Shown here piece by piece: positions 63,474 to 64,000 of a stretch of 64,000 nucleotides of DNA. A program made the translations under genes and the position numbers. Source of the DNA: JAILZP01 sp037444185. GTDB taxonomy: Bacteria > Bacillota > Desulfotomaculia > Desulfotomaculales > Desulfocucumaceae. Below the pieces are notes generated by a model. The model saw only the letters and a list, made by a program, of their open reading frames with translations, had not been told where the DNA came from and ran no database searches. The DNA lies in contig JBBIMW010000001.1 of NCBI GenBank assembly GCA_037444185.1, positions 1 through 64,000 on the forward strand, written 5' to 3'. Positions within the stretch are counted from its first letter, which is position 1, and the number at the start of each line of letters is the position of its first letter.

Positions 63474-64000
63474 TTGTTTGATCTGATTTTGACATTTTTT
63501 CGTTTTCTGTTCCTGGCGGCATTGTATTTATTTATATTTCAGTTGGTAAGAACGATGTTCAGGGATTTGCGGGCCGGGGAGGACGCCGGGGGCCTCCGGG
63601 TGAAGGCAGCCGCCGGAAGATCCCGCGAAAGGACCGCCGGCAAAGAGGTTCCTCAATGTTTTGGCGCCGGGGCAGGACTGTCCGTTGTGGCTTCGGGTGA
63701 TCCCGGACTTCCGCCTGGTATTTTGTTGACTTTGAAAGACGGCGAAGAAACAAGTCTGGGCCGGAGTAGCCGGAACACGTTAACCTTGGTGGATCCCTCC
63801 GCCTCCATGGACCACGCGGTCATATACAGGAGCGGGGATCAATACTGGCTTTCCGACCGGGGCAGTAAAAACGGCACCTATCTCGGCGGTGTCAGGATAA
63901 ATGCGCCGGCGGCACTGGCGGATGGGGACAGGATCAGTATCGGCGGCGTCACCCTGCAGTTTGTGAGGTGGGATTATGAGATGGAGCCAGGCGACGGAAG
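63474..64000 (+). CDS. FhaB-like FHA protein, 3' end beyond the window
   Basis: At least 175 codons from TTG 63474, preceded by AAGGTGG 8 bases upstream and still open at the window end. An N-terminal helix (FDLILTFFRFLFLAALYLFI) anchors it in the membrane. A charged linker leads to an FHA domain (TSLGRSSRNTLTLVDPSASMDHAVI, DRGSKNGTYLGGVRI). Its position after the FhaA-like gene fits the usual fhaA-fhaB pair that precedes FtsW, PBP and Ser/Thr kinase genes. The FHA arginine and serine of the binding site are present. Confidence 0.85.
   Translation, partial: MFDLILTFFRFLFLAALYLFIFQLVRTMFRDLRAGEDAGGLRVKAAAGRSRERTAGKEVPQCFGAGAGLSVVASGDPGLPPGILLTLKDGEETSLGRSSRNTLTLVDPSASMDHAVIYRSGDQYWLSDRGSKNGTYLGGVRINAPAALADGDRISIGGVTLQFVRWDYEMEPGDG

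Overview
The window is a gene-dense, GC-rich stretch with no rRNA, tRNA, insertion sequence or CRISPR array that I could see. It reads as an endospore-forming, monoderm member of the Clostridia, most like the Peptococcaceae (Desulfotomaculum/Pelotomaculum relatives). The reasons are a three-part GerA-type germination operon, a Spo0E-like small protein, DegS/DegU, a Flp pilus locus without an outer-membrane secretin, HydB/HydC-type NADH modules, and the order rsmE-mtaB-hinT-rpsU. This placement is inference from gene content, not from a search.

Layout. 1-7.2 kb: housekeeping genes (rsmE tail, mtaB, hinT, rpsU with its own promoter and terminator, an NfeD-like gene and floA, a carbon-nitrogen hydrolase, larB, a YchF-like ATPase). 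7.2-16.2 kb, minus strand: a Tad/Flp pilus operon (flp, tadV, tadE, tadG-like, cpaB, tadZ, tadA, tadB, tadC), followed by a DUF192 gene and a HAMP-only membrane sensor. 16.3-22.5 kb: a chemoreceptor, a PAS-GGDEF-HD-GYP protein and degU/degS. 22.7-28.2 kb: hflX facing a gerAA-gerAB-gerAC operon that ends in a small membrane-protein gene. 28.3-32.2 kb: a second GGDEF-HD-GYP protein and a second chemoreceptor. 32.5-37.2 kb: fakA, fakB and an acetoacetyl-CoA synthetase. 37.2-41.1 kb: a RelA/SpoT-like protein with zinc-knuckle cysteines, a PhoU-like protein, a NUDIX hydrolase, a PilZ protein and a small unknown. 41.5-46.2 kb: two YkgJ-type cysteine-cluster proteins bracketing a third GGDEF-HD-GYP protein, then a spo0E-like gene. 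46.4-49.5 kb: NADH-oxidising iron-sulfur subunits without a catalytic partner. 49.6-55.4 kb: a small membrane protein, an MrfA-type helicase, a lipoprotein, and an ABC-2 transporter flanked by two decayed copies of one repeat unit with palindromic GGTACC elements. 55.5-64 kb: priA-def-fmt-DUF116-rsmB-rlmN, then two FHA-domain genes, the second cut by the window edge.

Themes. Cyclic-di-GMP and surface behaviour dominate: three GGDEF-HD-GYP hybrids, one PilZ effector, a Flp pilus, two chemoreceptors and one orphan HAMP sensor. Sporulation and germination form a second theme. The most unusual items are the RelA/SpoT-zinc-knuckle protein, the YkgJ/HD-GYP/YkgJ trio, and the palindrome-bearing repeat unit around the ABC transporter. 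Several real genes are very small (rpsU, the Spo0E-like gene, two membrane peptides) and are easily missed.
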